DNA of 31,296 nucleotides from ATX-6F1 sp943369485 (GCA_943369485.1 CALRNH020000021.1:1-31296); one strand, 5' to 3'. Numbered from the stretch's first letter, positions 1 through 8,663 are shown. Notes: generated by a model from the letters alone, not told the origin. Made by a program: numbers and translations.

Positions 1-51
1 CATCAGCCCCTCTCAGGGCCTCCGGTTCGGCGGTCTCTCAACCGCCTTGCA

Positions 52-57
52 AACCTA
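52..57 (-). promoter_or_regulatory. Possible -10 box of a divergent gene off the left edge
   Basis: The minus strand reads TAGGTT here, the same -10-like hexamer seen before several genes in this window. The first three bases of the window are CAT, which is ATG on the minus strand, so a leftward gene could begin exactly at the edge. A short GC-rich inverted repeat (GGCGGT/ACCGCC, about 29-46) would lie in its leader. The stretch 1-254 otherwise shows no convincing coding frame or RNA gene. Confidence 0.22.
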
Positions 58-221
58 CAACATCGATCGGCTCTCGCCTCCTTCTGTCCTAGGTGCCGCG
101 CTCCACCTCTCAGTGATGCGCAGTCCAAAATTGTATCACAGGCTTCAGGACCCTTGGTGATCGGCCCCACAGAAGTCTTGAACAAAGCCCCCAAGTCGCC
201 GCCCACTCCCCTTGCCATGCC

Positions 222-227
222 TAGGTT
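222..227 (+). promoter_or_regulatory. -10 box (TAGGTT) of the GH100 gene
   Basis: TAGGTT ends 27 nt before the ATG at 255, the spacing seen for several other genes here. No good -35 element is visible, as is common for cyanobacterial promoters. Prediction by pattern only. Confidence 0.4.
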
Positions 228-254
228 TTAGTCACAGGGCATACGCCCGGGGGG

Positions 255-1712
255 ATGTCCGTGACCAGAAGTTTCAGCCAGGAACAGCTGCGCGTTCGGC
301 CCAGCTCGAAGGAAGAGGCGGTGGTGCAGCGCGCCAGGGAGCACTTTGAGCGGACCCTCATACAGGTGCGCGGCAAGTTGGCCGGATCGGTGGCGGCTCT
401 GGAGCATCCACGCAACCACCAAGCACTCAACTACGGCGAGATCTTCATACGAGACAACGTGCCCGTGATGATCTACCTGTTGATGCAGGGGCGCTTTGAA
501 ATCGTTCGCAACTTTCTGGATCTCTGCCTCGATCTTCAGAGCAGTGCTTACCAGACCCGGGGGGTGTTCCCCACCAGCTTCATCGAGCACAAGCAGGGTG
601 TGCTGATCGCGGACTACGGCCAACGCTCGATCGGGCGGATCACCTCGGTGGATGCCAGCCTCTGGTGGCCCGTCCTCTGCTGGCTTTACGTACGCCGCAG
701 CAAGGACTGGGAGTTCGGGGTGAGCCAGAAGGTGCAGAGGGGAGTGCAGCTGTTGCTGGATCTGGTGTTGCACCCCAGCTTCGAGGGCACGCCTGTGCTG
801 TTCGTGCCCGATTGCGCCTTCATGATTGATCGTCCGATGGACGTCTGGGGAGCCCCCCTGGAGGTGGAGGTGCTCCTGTTTGGATGCCTACGCAGCTGTT
901 GCCGTCTCATGGAGCTCTGCCAACAGGGCGGCACGAGCCGGTTGCTCGAGCAACGCTTGACGCTGACACGCCAATGGCAGCAGGACCTGCGCACCTACCT
1001 GCTCAAGCACTACTGGGTCACCAGCAAGACCATGCAGGTGCTCAGGCGCAGGCCCACCGAACAGTACGGCGACCAGCAGCATGAGAACGAATTCAATGTT
1101 CAACCCCAGGTGATCCCTGACTGGCTGCAGGACTGGCTGGAGAACCGGGGCGGCTACCTGATCGGCAACATGCGTACAGGCCGGCCGGATTTCCGCTTCT
1201 ACAGCCTCGGCAACAGCCTGGCCTGCCTGTTCGGCCTGCTGGCGGCCCCCCAGCAACGCGCCCTGTTCCGACTGGTGCTGCATAACCGTCATCACCTCAT
1301 GGCCCAGATGCCCATGCGCATTTGCCACCCACCCATGGAAAACGGTGAATGGGCCAACAAGACAGGTTCCGATCCCAAAAACTGGCCCTGGAGCTACCAC
1401 AATGGCGGCCACTGGCCCAGCCTGCTCTGGTACATGGGCAGCGCGATCCTGCTGCACGAGCGGCAACACCCCCAGGCCGACGTCCTGCTGATGGGTCAGA
1501 TGAAAGCCATGCTCGAAGAGTGCTACTGGTCTCAGCTCAACCAGCTGCCGCGTCAACAGTGGGCGGAGTACTTCGACGGCCCCACAGGAACCTGGGTGGG
1601 GGCACAATCGCGGACCTACCAGACCTGGACGATCGTGGGCTTCCTGCTGCTGCACCACCTGCTGCGGATCCATCCCGAAGATGTCACGCTGATGAACCTT
1701 GAGGAGCTCTGA
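255..1712 (+). CDS. Glycoside hydrolase family 100 alkaline/neutral invertase
   Basis: This 485-residue protein should hydrolyse sucrose to glucose and fructose in the cytoplasm, linking compatible-solute sucrose to central metabolism. The GH100 (alpha/alpha)6-barrel signatures are present: NYGEIFIRDNVP near residue 59, TSVDASLWWP near 130, DRPMDVWGAP at 192-201, and an EYFDGPTGTWVG segment near 438. By comparison with the characterised Anabaena invertases, Asp192 is the likely general acid and Glu438 the likely base. Length and motifs match the family, so it looks intact. The ATG at 255 was chosen because it gives a normal N-terminus and sits 27 nt after a -10-like box. It is transcribed alone, convergent with petBD. 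Family known; exact substrate preference inferred. Confidence 0.93.
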   Translation: MSVTRSFSQEQLRVRPSSKEEAVVQRAREHFERTLIQVRGKLAGSVAALEHPRNHQALNYGEIFIRDNVPVMIYLLMQGRFEIVRNFLDLCLDLQSSAYQTRGVFPTSFIEHKQGVLIADYGQRSIGRITSVDASLWWPVLCWLYVRRSKDWEFGVSQKVQRGVQLLLDLVLHPSFEGTPVLFVPDCAFMIDRPMDVWGAPLEVEVLLFGCLRSCCRLMELCQQGGTSRLLEQRLTLTRQWQQDLRTYLLKHYWVTSKTMQVLRRRPTEQYGDQQHENEFNVQPQVIPDWLQDWLENRGGYLIGNMRTGRPDFRFYSLGNSLACLFGLLAAPQQRALFRLVLHNRHHLMAQMPMRICHPPMENGEWANKTGSDPKNWPWSYHNGGHWPSLLWYMGSAILLHERQHPQADVLLMGQMKAMLEECYWSQLNQLPRQQWAEYFDGPTGTWVGAQSRTYQTWTIVGFLLLHHLLRIHPEDVTLMNLEEL

Positions 1713-1763
1713 TCGGCAGCGAAGGAGACAATGCCTGGGACGATCCCAAGCGCCATTCCGAGC

Positions 1764-1793
1764 AAAAAAAGCCGCTGCCATCGGCAGCGGCTT
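1764..1793 (-). terminator. Intrinsic terminator of petBD
   Basis: A perfect 11-bp inverted repeat (AAGCCGCTGCC, 3-nt loop) at 1769-1793 is followed on the minus strand by seven T residues. It lies about 40 nt after the petD stop, so it closes the petB-petD transcript. On the plus strand there is no T run, so it would not serve the invertase gene well. Confidence 0.9.
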
Positions 1794-1832
1794 GAGGAAT
1801 GCGGTTGGAGGATCTGTTGAGCCTGATGAAAA

Positions 1833-2315
1833 TCAGAACAGACCGAGGGTGAGCGACTTGTCGATCGGAAGGGCGGCGCCGATGCCCAGGTAAATGGTGA
1901 AAACGGTACCAAACAGGAAGGCCGCCATGGCCACCGGACGACGAAAAGGATTGGAGAACTTGTTGAAGCTTTCGATGAATGGGATCAGCATCAGACCCAG
2001 GGGGATCATGGTCTGCAAGGCGATGCCCAGTAATTTATTAGGAACCACGCGCAGGATCTGGAACACCGGGTAGAGGTACCACTCAGGCAAAATCTCCAGG
2101 GGAGTGGCGAAGGGGTTGGCCTTGTCGCCGAGCATGGCTGGGTCGAGCACCGAAAGACCCACCACACAGGCGATCGTGCCCAGGATCACAACTGGAAAGA
2201 TGTAAAGGAGATCGTTGGGCCAGGCGGGTTCTCCGTAGTAGTTATGGCCCATGCCCTTGGCCAGCTTGGCCCGCAGCTTGGGGTCAGAGAGATCCGGCTT
2301 CTTGAGGATGTGCAT
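1833..2315 (-). CDS. petD: Cytochrome b6f complex subunit IV
   Basis: Subunit IV (160 residues) is the C-terminal half of the split cytochrome b of the thylakoid b6f complex and forms part of the quinol-oxidation (Qp) site. The start MHILKKPDLSDP, the LPEWYLYP segment near residues 75-82 (containing the conserved PEWY motif of the Qp site), and three hydrophobic membrane segments identify it directly. Length is the family standard. It follows petB with a 73-nt gap on the same strand and shares its terminator, so the two form an operon. Nothing unusual was seen. Confidence 0.98.
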   Translation of the reverse strand: MHILKKPDLSDPKLRAKLAKGMGHNYYGEPAWPNDLLYIFPVVILGTIACVVGLSVLDPAMLGDKANPFATPLEILPEWYLYPVFQILRVVPNKLLGIALQTMIPLGLMLIPFIESFNKFSNPFRRPVAMAAFLFGTVFTIYLGIGAALPIDKSLTLGLF

Positions 2316-2388
2316 GGGGTGGACCGGTAATGGAGATAACTTGAGCTGAAGTGATGAGAAGGAACAGAGATTGAACCTTGGTGGCGGC

Positions 2389-3063
2389 TCAGAGAGGACC
2401 GGAAATGCCCTGTTTCCGGATCATCAAAAAGTGGAGGAGCATGAACACCGCCAGCAGCCAGGGCATCACGAAAGTGTGAAGACTATAAAAGCGGGTCAAG
2501 GTGGACTGGCCGACACTCTCGCCACCCCGAAGCAGTTCGACCATGAAATCGCCCACCACGGGAAGCGCCGCAGGAACACCTGAAACAATGCTCACCGCCC
2601 AATAGCCAACCTGATCCCAAGGGAGGGAATAACCGGTAACACCGAAGGAGACGGTGATCACGGCCATGATCACTCCGGTGACCCAGGTGAGTTCGCGTGG
2701 ACGTTTGAAACCGCCAGTGAGATACACCCGGAAGACGTGCAGGATCAGCATCAGCACCATCATGCTGGCGCTCCAGCGGTGCACCGAACGGATCAGCCAG
2801 CCGAAGCTGACGTCCGTCATGAGGTACTCGACGGATTTATACGCCTCAGCCACCGTGGGGCGGTAGTAGAAGGTCATCGCAAATCCAGTGGCGAACTGGA
2901 TCAGGAAACAGACCAGGGTGATGCCACCCAGGCAATAAAAAATGTTGACGTGAGGCGGAACGTACTTGGAGGAAATATCGTCAGCGATCTCCTGGATCTC
3001 GAGACGCTCCTCAAACCAGTCGTAGATCGGCGACGACTTTGCGGCAGGAGACGAATTCGCCAT
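2389..3063 (-). CDS. petB: Cytochrome b6
   Basis: Cytochrome b6 (224 residues) carries the two b hemes and the covalent c-type heme of the thylakoid b6f complex. Visible key residues are His95 and His109 in one helix pair, His196 and His211 in the other (b-heme ligands), and Cys44 in IFYCLGG, the expected covalent heme site. The frame is open further upstream, but MANSSPAAKSSPIYDWF at 3063 matches the family N-terminus, with a few extra residues in the leader compared with the usual 215-222. A TAGACT box lies 25 nt upstream. It diverges from ctpA with only 51 nt between start codons and is followed by petD. Confidence 0.98.
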   Translation of the reverse strand: MANSSPAAKSSPIYDWFEERLEIQEIADDISSKYVPPHVNIFYCLGGITLVCFLIQFATGFAMTFYYRPTVAEAYKSVEYLMTDVSFGWLIRSVHRWSASMMVLMLILHVFRVYLTGGFKRPRELTWVTGVIMAVITVSFGVTGYSLPWDQVGYWAVSIVSGVPAALPVVGDFMVELLRGGESVGQSTLTRFYSLHTFVMPWLLAVFMLLHFLMIRKQGISGPL

Positions 3064-3088
3064 GCAGCGGGGGGGCTGGTGTTGCGAG

Positions 3089-3094
3089 AGTCTA
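3089..3094 (-). promoter_or_regulatory. -10 box (TAGACT) of petBD
   Basis: The minus strand reads TAGACT, ending 25 nt before the petB ATG. It is inside the 51-nt divergent spacer between petB and ctpA, so both promoters must be compressed here or the ctpA promoter overlaps it. Confidence 0.4.
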
Positions 3095-3114
3095 CCGATC
3101 CACCTGGAGCGGTC

Positions 3115-4422
3115 GTGAACGCCAAGCGCCCCCGCCAGCGGGAAACTCAACCGATTGCAACAGGGGCCTGGCCCGCGCCTCAGGGGTTGCTGGCCCTGCT
3201 CGTGAGCGCAGCACTCGTCCTGAGCCCACTGCTGGCGCTCAGCCCAGTGCTGCTGGCGGCCCCGGTGGCCCTGGCCCTCAGCGATGCCCAGCAGCTGGTG
3301 GTGTCCAGCTGGAGCCTGGTGAACCAGAGCTTCGTCGATCCGAGCCGCTTCGAAGAGGTCAGCTGGCGGTGGCTGCGCCAGAAGGCGCTTGAGCGGCCGA
3401 TCCTCAGCAGCGAGGACGCCTACGGCGCGATCGAGTCGATGCTCGAACCCTTGGGGGATCCCTACACCCGGCTGCTACGGCCCGCCGACTTCGCGACCCT
3501 GCGCTCGAACACCGAAGGCACCGTCACCGGCGTCGGGCTTCAGTTGGCCCTCGCTGACGAGGAAGGTGCCATCGTCGTGGTAGCTCCCCTTGAGGGATCT
3601 CCAGCCCAGCGGGCCGGCATCTCAAGCGGCAGCCAGGTGCTGACCATCGAGGGTCAGGGCGCCAGCGCCCTCGGGCTGGAGGCCACCGCGGCGGCCCTTC
3701 GGGGTCCGGAGGGCAGTGAGGTGCACCTGAGCCTGATCAGCCCGGAAGGCCTCGTGCGGGATGTGACCCTCGAGCGCCAGCGGGTGGATCTGCAGCCCGT
3801 GCGTTCTCGCCTGCTGGATGAAAGCGAGCACCGGCTGGGCTACCTGCGCTTGAGTCAGTTCAGCGAACCAGTGCCCTCGTCGTTCCAGGCGGCGATCAAG
3901 GCCCTGGAGGCCGCGGGGATGGAGGGGCTGATCCTCGATCTGCGCAACAACTCCGGGGGATTGGTGTCAGCAGGGCTGGCCGTGGCGAATGACCTGCTGG
4001 ACAACCAGCCGATCGTCGAGACGATGAACCGGGATGGCCTGGGGATGCCCCAGCAGGCGGATCCGGGCCAGATCTATGGGGGACCGATGCTCACCCTGGT
4101 GAACGCGGGCACCGCCAGCGCCAGTGAGATCCTGGCTGGCGCCCTGCAGGACGACGGCCGCTCAGAGCTGCTGGGGAGCCGCACTTTCGGCAAAGGCCTG
4201 ATCCAGACCCTGATTCCCCTGGGGGACGGCAGCGGCCTGGCGGTGACGGTGGCCCGTTACCGGACCCCGAGTGGACGGGACATTCAGAATCTGGGCATCG
4301 AACCGGACCAGCCCCTGGCCCAAAGAGAACCCCTCAACCCCGGAGCTCCGGGGGATACCTGGCTGGAGGAGGCCGAACGCCTGCTGAATCAACGACTCAG
4401 CAGCACCGCCCCGCGGCCATGA
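3115..4422 (+). CDS. ctpA: Carboxyl-terminal processing protease (D1 maturation)
   Basis: CtpA trims the C-terminal extension of the D1 precursor of photosystem II on the lumenal side, allowing the manganese cluster to assemble. With GTG at 3115 the protein has 435 residues: a basic N-terminus, a long hydrophobic segment at 24-55 acting as a signal peptide, a PDZ domain around 135-215 (VTGVGLQL), and the S41 protease domain. The catalytic Ser335 in GTASASEI and Lys360 in FGKGL are 25 residues apart, as in known Tsp/CtpA proteases. The frame stays open upstream through petB, but no closer match to a signal peptide start exists. It is head to head with petB and overlaps the next gene by 4 nt. 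Could alternatively be a CtpB paralogue; petB linkage favours CtpA. Confidence 0.9.
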   Translation: MNAKRPRQRETQPIATGAWPAPQGLLALLVSAALVLSPLLALSPVLLAAPVALALSDAQQLVVSSWSLVNQSFVDPSRFEEVSWRWLRQKALERPILSSEDAYGAIESMLEPLGDPYTRLLRPADFATLRSNTEGTVTGVGLQLALADEEGAIVVVAPLEGSPAQRAGISSGSQVLTIEGQGASALGLEATAAALRGPEGSEVHLSLISPEGLVRDVTLERQRVDLQPVRSRLLDESEHRLGYLRLSQFSEPVPSSFQAAIKALEAAGMEGLILDLRNNSGGLVSAGLAVANDLLDNQPIVETMNRDGLGMPQQADPGQIYGGPMLTLVNAGTASASEILAGALQDDGRSELLGSRTFGKGLIQTLIPLGDGSGLAVTVARYRTPSGRDIQNLGIEPDQPLAQREPLNPGAPGDTWLEEAERLLNQRLSSTAPRP

Positions 4423-5687
4423 CCCGCCGGACCTACCACGACCCACTGCATGGGGCCATCTCTCTGGATGGAGAACGTCCGGCCGAGGCCCTCGCCATCG
4501 GGCTGATCGACACGGCCCCGTTCCAGAGGTTGCGCCGCATCCGTCAGCTTGGGCCGGCCTTTCTCACCTTCCACGGAGCCGAATCGAGCCGCTTCACCCA
4601 TTCCCTCGGGGTGCTGCACCTGGCGCGACTGGCCCTGGCAGGCCTGCGGCGCTTGGACCCAAGCCTCGAGCAGCACGCTGGGGTACTGCTGGCGGCGGCC
4701 CTGCTCCACGACGTGGGCCATGGGCCCCTGAGCCACTCCGGGGAGGAGATGTTCGGGATGCACCACGAGGGATGGTCAGGACGCCTGGTCCGCCACCATC
4801 CCGCCCTCAGGGATCCCCTCGACGCCTTTGCCCCGGGCAGTGCCGAAGCCGTGGCCGACCTGCTCGAGCACAGCCGCTACTCCCACCCTGTGATCAAGGC
4901 GCTGGTGAGCAGCCAGCTGGACTGCGACCGCCTCGATTACCTGCTCCGGGACAGCCACAGCACGGGCACCACCTACGGCCGGCTGGATCTGGAGCGAATC
5001 CTGGCCGCCCTCACCATGGCCCCCGACGGCGGGCTGGCCCTGCACCCCAAAGGGTTGATGGCCGTGGAGCACTACCTGCTGGTACGCAACCTGATGTACC
5101 GCAGCGTCTACAACCACCGCTTGAATGTGGTCTGCAACTGGCTGCTGGATCTGGCCATCAGCCTGGCCCGACGGCTGGGACCGGAGGCCGTGGAGGCCGA
5201 TCGGGTGATGGCCCGCTGGCTTTGGAGCCCTGAGGCTCTCGACCTGGATACCTTCCTGGCCAACGACGACGTGCGCACCGGTTACCACCTGATGCGCTGG
5301 CGTGAGGAGGGACCTCCGGAACTGGCGCAGGTGTGCCGCCGCCTGCTGGATCGGGAGCTGCTCAAGGCCACTGACGTCAGCCGGTTGAGCAGCTCAGAGC
5401 GACTGGAAATGCTGGCCCTGGCGGGACACCTGAGCGCCGCGGATGGCCAGAACCCTGAACTCTGCTGCGGGCTGCAGCAACGGCAAACCCGCGGCTATGA
5501 CCCTTACAAAGGGGGGCTGAGGCTCTGGAACGGCACTGATCTGCAGGCAATTGAGCAGCTCTCCCCCCAGGTGGCGAGCCTGACCCTGCCGGTGGAGCTG
5601 GCCTGGCTGATCCATCCACCCGAGGTGAGTGGGCCCTTGCGGCGGGCGGTGGGGGAGCTGATCAGAGCCCGTGCGGGTTCTGCCTAA
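4419..5687 (+). CDS. HD-domain phosphohydrolase, dNTPase/SAMHD1-like
   Basis: This 422-residue soluble protein belongs to the HD phosphohydrolase superfamily. The metal-binding set is visible: RFTHSLGV (His61), LLHDVGHGPLSH (His97, Asp98) and SSQLDCDRLDYLLRDS (Asp168 or 170). The opening HDPLHGAI and the order of motifs match the YdhJ/SAMHD1-like branch, some members of which hydrolyse dNTPs. The ATG overlaps the ctpA stop (ATGA), indicating translational coupling with ctpA, and minC follows after 24 nt. Substrate is unknown; a nucleotide or nucleotide-derived signal is the reasonable inference. It is intact in length and composition. Confidence 0.88.
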   Translation: MTRRTYHDPLHGAISLDGERPAEALAIGLIDTAPFQRLRRIRQLGPAFLTFHGAESSRFTHSLGVLHLARLALAGLRRLDPSLEQHAGVLLAAALLHDVGHGPLSHSGEEMFGMHHEGWSGRLVRHHPALRDPLDAFAPGSAEAVADLLEHSRYSHPVIKALVSSQLDCDRLDYLLRDSHSTGTTYGRLDLERILAALTMAPDGGLALHPKGLMAVEHYLLVRNLMYRSVYNHRLNVVCNWLLDLAISLARRLGPEAVEADRVMARWLWSPEALDLDTFLANDDVRTGYHLMRWREEGPPELAQVCRRLLDRELLKATDVSRLSSSERLEMLALAGHLSAADGQNPELCCGLQQRQTRGYDPYKGGLRLWNGTDLQAIEQLSPQVASLTLPVELAWLIHPPEVSGPLRRAVGELIRARAGSA

Positions 5688-5711
5688 TCTTTGGGCTCCC
5701 ACGGAGCGGAC

Positions 5712-6392
5712 ATGAGCGCCGTCCTGATCCCCTCCGCCGGGCCGGATCTGCCCCACGTGCTCCGGCTGAGCGCAGCCGATGGCGCCAGCAGTGTCCTTGA
5801 GCAGGCGCGTTATGCCCTTGGGGTGACGCCGCCGTCGGGCCCCGTGCTGCTGCAGGCGGGGGACTGGCGGCTGACCACGGCCACCCTTCGAGCTTTGGAC
5901 CAGATCCTGGCCGAGTCGGCCTTGGCACTGAGTGGGGTGCAGGCCAGCAACGGCGCCACCGTGGTGGCGGCGGCGGCCCTCGGGCTGCCCACGGAGCGCC
6001 TGCCCGTCGCTGAGACCTCTAAGCCAGACGAGCTGTCCGGACCGAGAAAGACCCTCACGGTGCACCGGGGCACCCTGCGCTCCGGCGATCACCTGCAGGT
6101 GGCGGGGTCGGTGCTGCTCCTGGGGGATGTCAACCCGGGAGCCCGGATCAGCGCCGGTGGCAGCGTGCTCGTATGGGGTCGACTGCGGGGGGTGGCCCAC
6201 GCCGGCTGTGGAGGCGACAGCAGCGCCATGATCACGGCGCTGCAACTGAGGCCACTTCAACTGCGGATTGCCAAGGCGGTCGCCCGGGGGCCCCAGGACA
6301 CCCCACCAGCAGGGTTCACTGAAACCGCCAAGCTGGTGGGCTCGAGCATCGAAATCGAGGCCGCTGATCCCCTCTGGCCCCTTAGCGATTGA
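5712..6392 (+). CDS. minC: Septum site-determining protein MinC
   Basis: MinC inhibits FtsZ polymerisation away from midcell and is brought to the membrane by MinD. The 226-residue protein has the C-terminal beta-helix domain with its typical run of glycines: HRGTLRSGDHLQVAGSV, GDVNPGARISAGGSVLVWG and RLRGVAHAG (about 114-175). The N-terminal half is divergent, as usual in picocyanobacteria. The ATG at 5712 was preferred; an in-frame TTG at 5691 would add seven residues without clear support. The last 11 bp overlap the convergent chromate transporter gene. In relatives minC is normally followed by minD; here it is separated from it. Confidence 0.93.
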   Translation: MSAVLIPSAGPDLPHVLRLSAADGASSVLEQARYALGVTPPSGPVLLQAGDWRLTTATLRALDQILAESALALSGVQASNGATVVAAAALGLPTERLPVAETSKPDELSGPRKTLTVHRGTLRSGDHLQVAGSVLLLGDVNPGARISAGGSVLVWGRLRGVAHAGCGGDSSAMITALQLRPLQLRIAKAVARGPQDTPPAGFTETAKLVGSSIEIEAADPLWPLSD

Positions 6393-6981
6393 TCAACCCA
6401 ATCCCCCCCAGTGCCCCCGCCACGGCCATGAACCAAAGCGGCGAGATCCGGGTGCGCAGCATCAGCACGCAGACCACCAGCGAGACGATCAAGCCCGGGG
6501 TGTTGGTGTCGGCGGTCTGCAGGATCTTGAGCCCGACGGCGAACAGAATCCCCAGGGTGATCGGCCCGAGGCCCCGCTCGAAGGCCACCCGCCAGGGCGA
6601 GTTCTTGAGCCGGTTCCAGCTCAGGCAGGCCACCACCATCAGCAGGGTGGAGGGCAGCAGGATGGCCAGCTCGGCGCCGTAGCCGCTGAGCAGCGACCAC
6701 CAGGGCCCTTCACGCCAGGCCGCCCCCATCCCCAGCAGGCCCACGATCATCGAACTGGGGCCCGGCGCAGCCTCCGCCAGGGCGTAGATATCGGCAAATT
6801 GGGATGAGCTGAGCCAGCAGTACTGCTCCACGCTCAAGTGGTGGTACTCGCTCAGCAGGGTGTTGCCGCCACCGAGTGAAAACAGCGACAGCGAGAGGAA
6901 GGTCCAGAGCACCTGGAGCAGGTTGCCCAGATCAGTGAGGGAGACCGGCGTGCAGGCCGTCATCGGCAGGGACATTGACAC
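6382..6981 (-). CDS. Chromate transporter half-protein, CHR family (second of pair)
   Basis: This 199-residue integral membrane protein is one CHR domain of the ChrA superfamily. The signature FSLGGGNTLLSEY near residues 35-47 and AEAAPGPSSMIVGLLG near 69-84 are the CHR hallmarks. It pairs with the upstream short CHR protein to form the heterodimeric equivalent of long ChrA, an anion transporter that exports chromate in characterised cases. The substrate is not proven; sulfate-like anions are possible. It follows its partner after 5 nt, so they are co-transcribed. Its stop lies within the minC coding end, convergent. Confidence 0.88.
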   Translation of the reverse strand: MSMSLPMTACTPVSLTDLGNLLQVLWTFLSLSLFSLGGGNTLLSEYHHLSVEQYCWLSSSQFADIYALAEAAPGPSSMIVGLLGMGAAWREGPWWSLLSGYGAELAILLPSTLLMVVACLSWNRLKNSPWRVAFERGLGPITLGILFAVGLKILQTADTNTPGLIVSLVVCVLMLRTRISPLWFMAVAGALGGIGLINR

Positions 6982-6986
6982 GCGAC

Positions 6987-7583
6987 TCAGGCGGAGCGGT
7001 CGGAGGTGGGGTTGGCATGGCGTGGCCAGTACCAGGCCATGGCCAGTGGACCGGCCACCAGCACCACTGGAATCAGCTGAACGTGGAACACCACCATCGC
7101 CAGGAAGGTGCCGGCCGCCAGGGCGAGGGCCACCGGATCGAGCCAGTACTGGTCGAGAATCTTGAAGCCCATCGAGAGGGCCATGCCGGCAGCCGCCGCC
7201 ACCACGCCGGCCAGCACCCGGTCCACGGAGGGAAGCTCGTGGAAATGGAAATAGAGCAGACCCACCAGCATCAGGGCCGTGAACGGCACCAGCAACATGC
7301 CCGCCAGGGCGACGGCGGCCCCAACCAGACCGCGGAAACTGGCGCCGATGTAGACGGCCATGTTGATCTGGTTGGGCCCTGGAAACAGCCGTGCCACCGT
7401 GAGGCCAGTGAGGAAGCTCTCATTGGTCATCCAGCGGCGCTGCTCCACCACGATCCGCTGACTCCAGGCCGAGAGCCCGCCGCCGAACGACGAAAGCGAC
7501 ACCTGCAGCATGCCGATGAACAGGGCCCGCAGACCGGGAGGCGGAGCCAGGTCCTGGGGACCGGTGGGAGCGGGATGGGCCAT
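6987..7583 (-). CDS. Chromate transporter half-protein, CHR family (first of pair)
   Basis: A 198-residue membrane protein with the CHR motifs SSFGGGLSAWSQRIVVE near 30-46 and ARLFPGPNQINMAVYIG near 64-80. Together with the next gene it makes a split ChrA: short CHR proteins of this kind work as pairs with opposite membrane orientation (established for Bacillus ChrA1/ChrA2-type systems). The gene lies 3 nt after the stop of the phospholipase D-like gene on the same strand, forming a three-gene operon in the order PLD, CHR, CHR. Metal or oxyanion tolerance is inferred from family membership only. Confidence 0.88.
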   Translation of the reverse strand: MAHPAPTGPQDLAPPPGLRALFIGMLQVSLSSFGGGLSAWSQRIVVEQRRWMTNESFLTGLTVARLFPGPNQINMAVYIGASFRGLVGAAVALAGMLLVPFTALMLVGLLYFHFHELPSVDRVLAGVVAAAAGMALSMGFKILDQYWLDPVALALAAGTFLAMVVFHVQLIPVVLVAGPLAMAWYWPRHANPTSDRSA

Positions 7584-7586
7584 GGC

Positions 7587-8663
7587 TCAGTCGTGGACGA
7601 AATGGGGGTCCGGAGGCAGTTCGCCCTCTTCGTGCAGGGTGGGATCGAGGGGATCGGGGGCGTGGTACTTCTCAGCCTCGGCCCAGTCGGCCTGGAACGT
7701 TTCCTTGAGCCGCCCCACCACAGCGGGGGCATCGGATTCGATCCCCAACTCCCGGCGCAGGTCGAAGGCGCTCCGATCGATGTTCATCGATCCGGTCTGG
7801 GCGGCGATGCCATCCACAACGATGAGCTTGGCGTGGAGCTTGAGGTGCTTCTGCCGGCGAACCTTCACCCCGTAGCGCTCCATGATCCGCAGCGAGGCGA
7901 AGGTGTCATAGATGTCCCAGTCGCTGATGCCGTGCTTGCCGCCGCAGAGCACCCGCACCTTCACCCCGCGCTCCCGAGCCGTGATGATCCGATCGAGGAT
8001 CACAGCGTCCACGAACTTGGGGTGCTGAATCCAGAGCGATTCCGTGGCTGAGTCAACAATGCGGGCCATCTGGCCGCGGCTGTGGAAGCTGCTCCAGACC
8101 AGGCCAACCCCCAGGTCAGGCTGAAAGAACTGCCGGTGCCAATCGGCTTCGAAACCGGCGATCACCTGGTCGACCACGGAGGCGGAGTAGGTGACCACCC
8201 CGTAGTCGCGGGTTTCGGTGAAATATTTGTCGGCCAGATTGAATGTGGCGATCAGGGCGCACTGCTGATCGACCACCAATGACTTTTCGTGGGTGACCGG
8301 AAACGCCTCACTGGTCCAGATCGCCTCGATGCCCCAGCCGTTCAGACGAGCATGGGCCTGATCGTTCCAGCGATCGCCGCCGGAGGTATGGGGGTTGAGC
8401 ATCACCCGTACCGTGACCCCGCGCTGATGGGCCCGCAGCAGGGCCTGCTCAATGGCCTCGGACTCGACCTTGAACTGCTTGAGCAGCAACTGTTTCTCGG
8501 CCTGATCAATCAGGGCCACAACGGAGTCCACGCCGTCGTCGGGCATGACCAGGAGGGTCTGCTGATGGGATATGGACTCCGGCATCACCAAGGGGGTCGG
8601 GTTGGCCCTTTCTACCGGCATCGCGGCTGCCGGGTCGATGCTCCACTCAGATTGTCCCTTCAC
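7587..8663 (-). CDS. Phospholipase D-like protein with two HKD motifs
   Basis: This 358-residue protein carries two HxKxxxxD catalytic motifs: HEKSLVVD (His125, Lys127, Asp132) and HAKLIVVD (His277, Lys279, Asp284), each followed by a short N/S segment (FNLADKYF; GSMNIDRSAFDL). This is the arrangement of the cardiolipin synthase/PLD superfamily. It lacks membrane helices and a signal peptide, so a transferase role like cardiolipin synthase is less certain than hydrolase. The start is ambiguous, with Met at residues 1, 15, 27 and 40; the conserved part starts near residue 35. It is the first gene of the opposite-strand block between minC and minD, diverging from minD with 43 nt between. Confidence 0.85.
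   Translation of the reverse strand: MKGQSEWSIDPAAAMPVERANPTPLVMPESISHQQTLLVMPDDGVDSVVALIDQAEKQLLLKQFKVESEAIEQALLRAHQRGVTVRVMLNPHTSGGDRWNDQAHARLNGWGIEAIWTSEAFPVTHEKSLVVDQQCALIATFNLADKYFTETRDYGVVTYSASVVDQVIAGFEADWHRQFFQPDLGVGLVWSSFHSRGQMARIVDSATESLWIQHPKFVDAVILDRIITARERGVKVRVLCGGKHGISDWDIYDTFASLRIMERYGVKVRRQKHLKLHAKLIVVDGIAAQTGSMNIDRSAFDLRRELGIESDAPAVVGRLKETFQADWAEAEKYHAPDPLDPTLHEEGELPPDPHFVHD

Noticed and set aside
1..254. rRNA or tRNA gene in the first 250 nt
   Set aside because: No 5S or 16S end sequence or cloverleaf could be drawn; only short stems were seen.
888..1781. Long minus-strand frame opposite the GH100 gene
   Set aside because: It is a high-GC shadow: the plus strand has clear GH100 motifs throughout, and the reverse product is histidine- and glutamine-rich without family features.
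2654..3114. Extended ctpA frame running back through petB
   Set aside because: It is the opposite-strand shadow of petB; the signal peptide and the protease family start after 3115.
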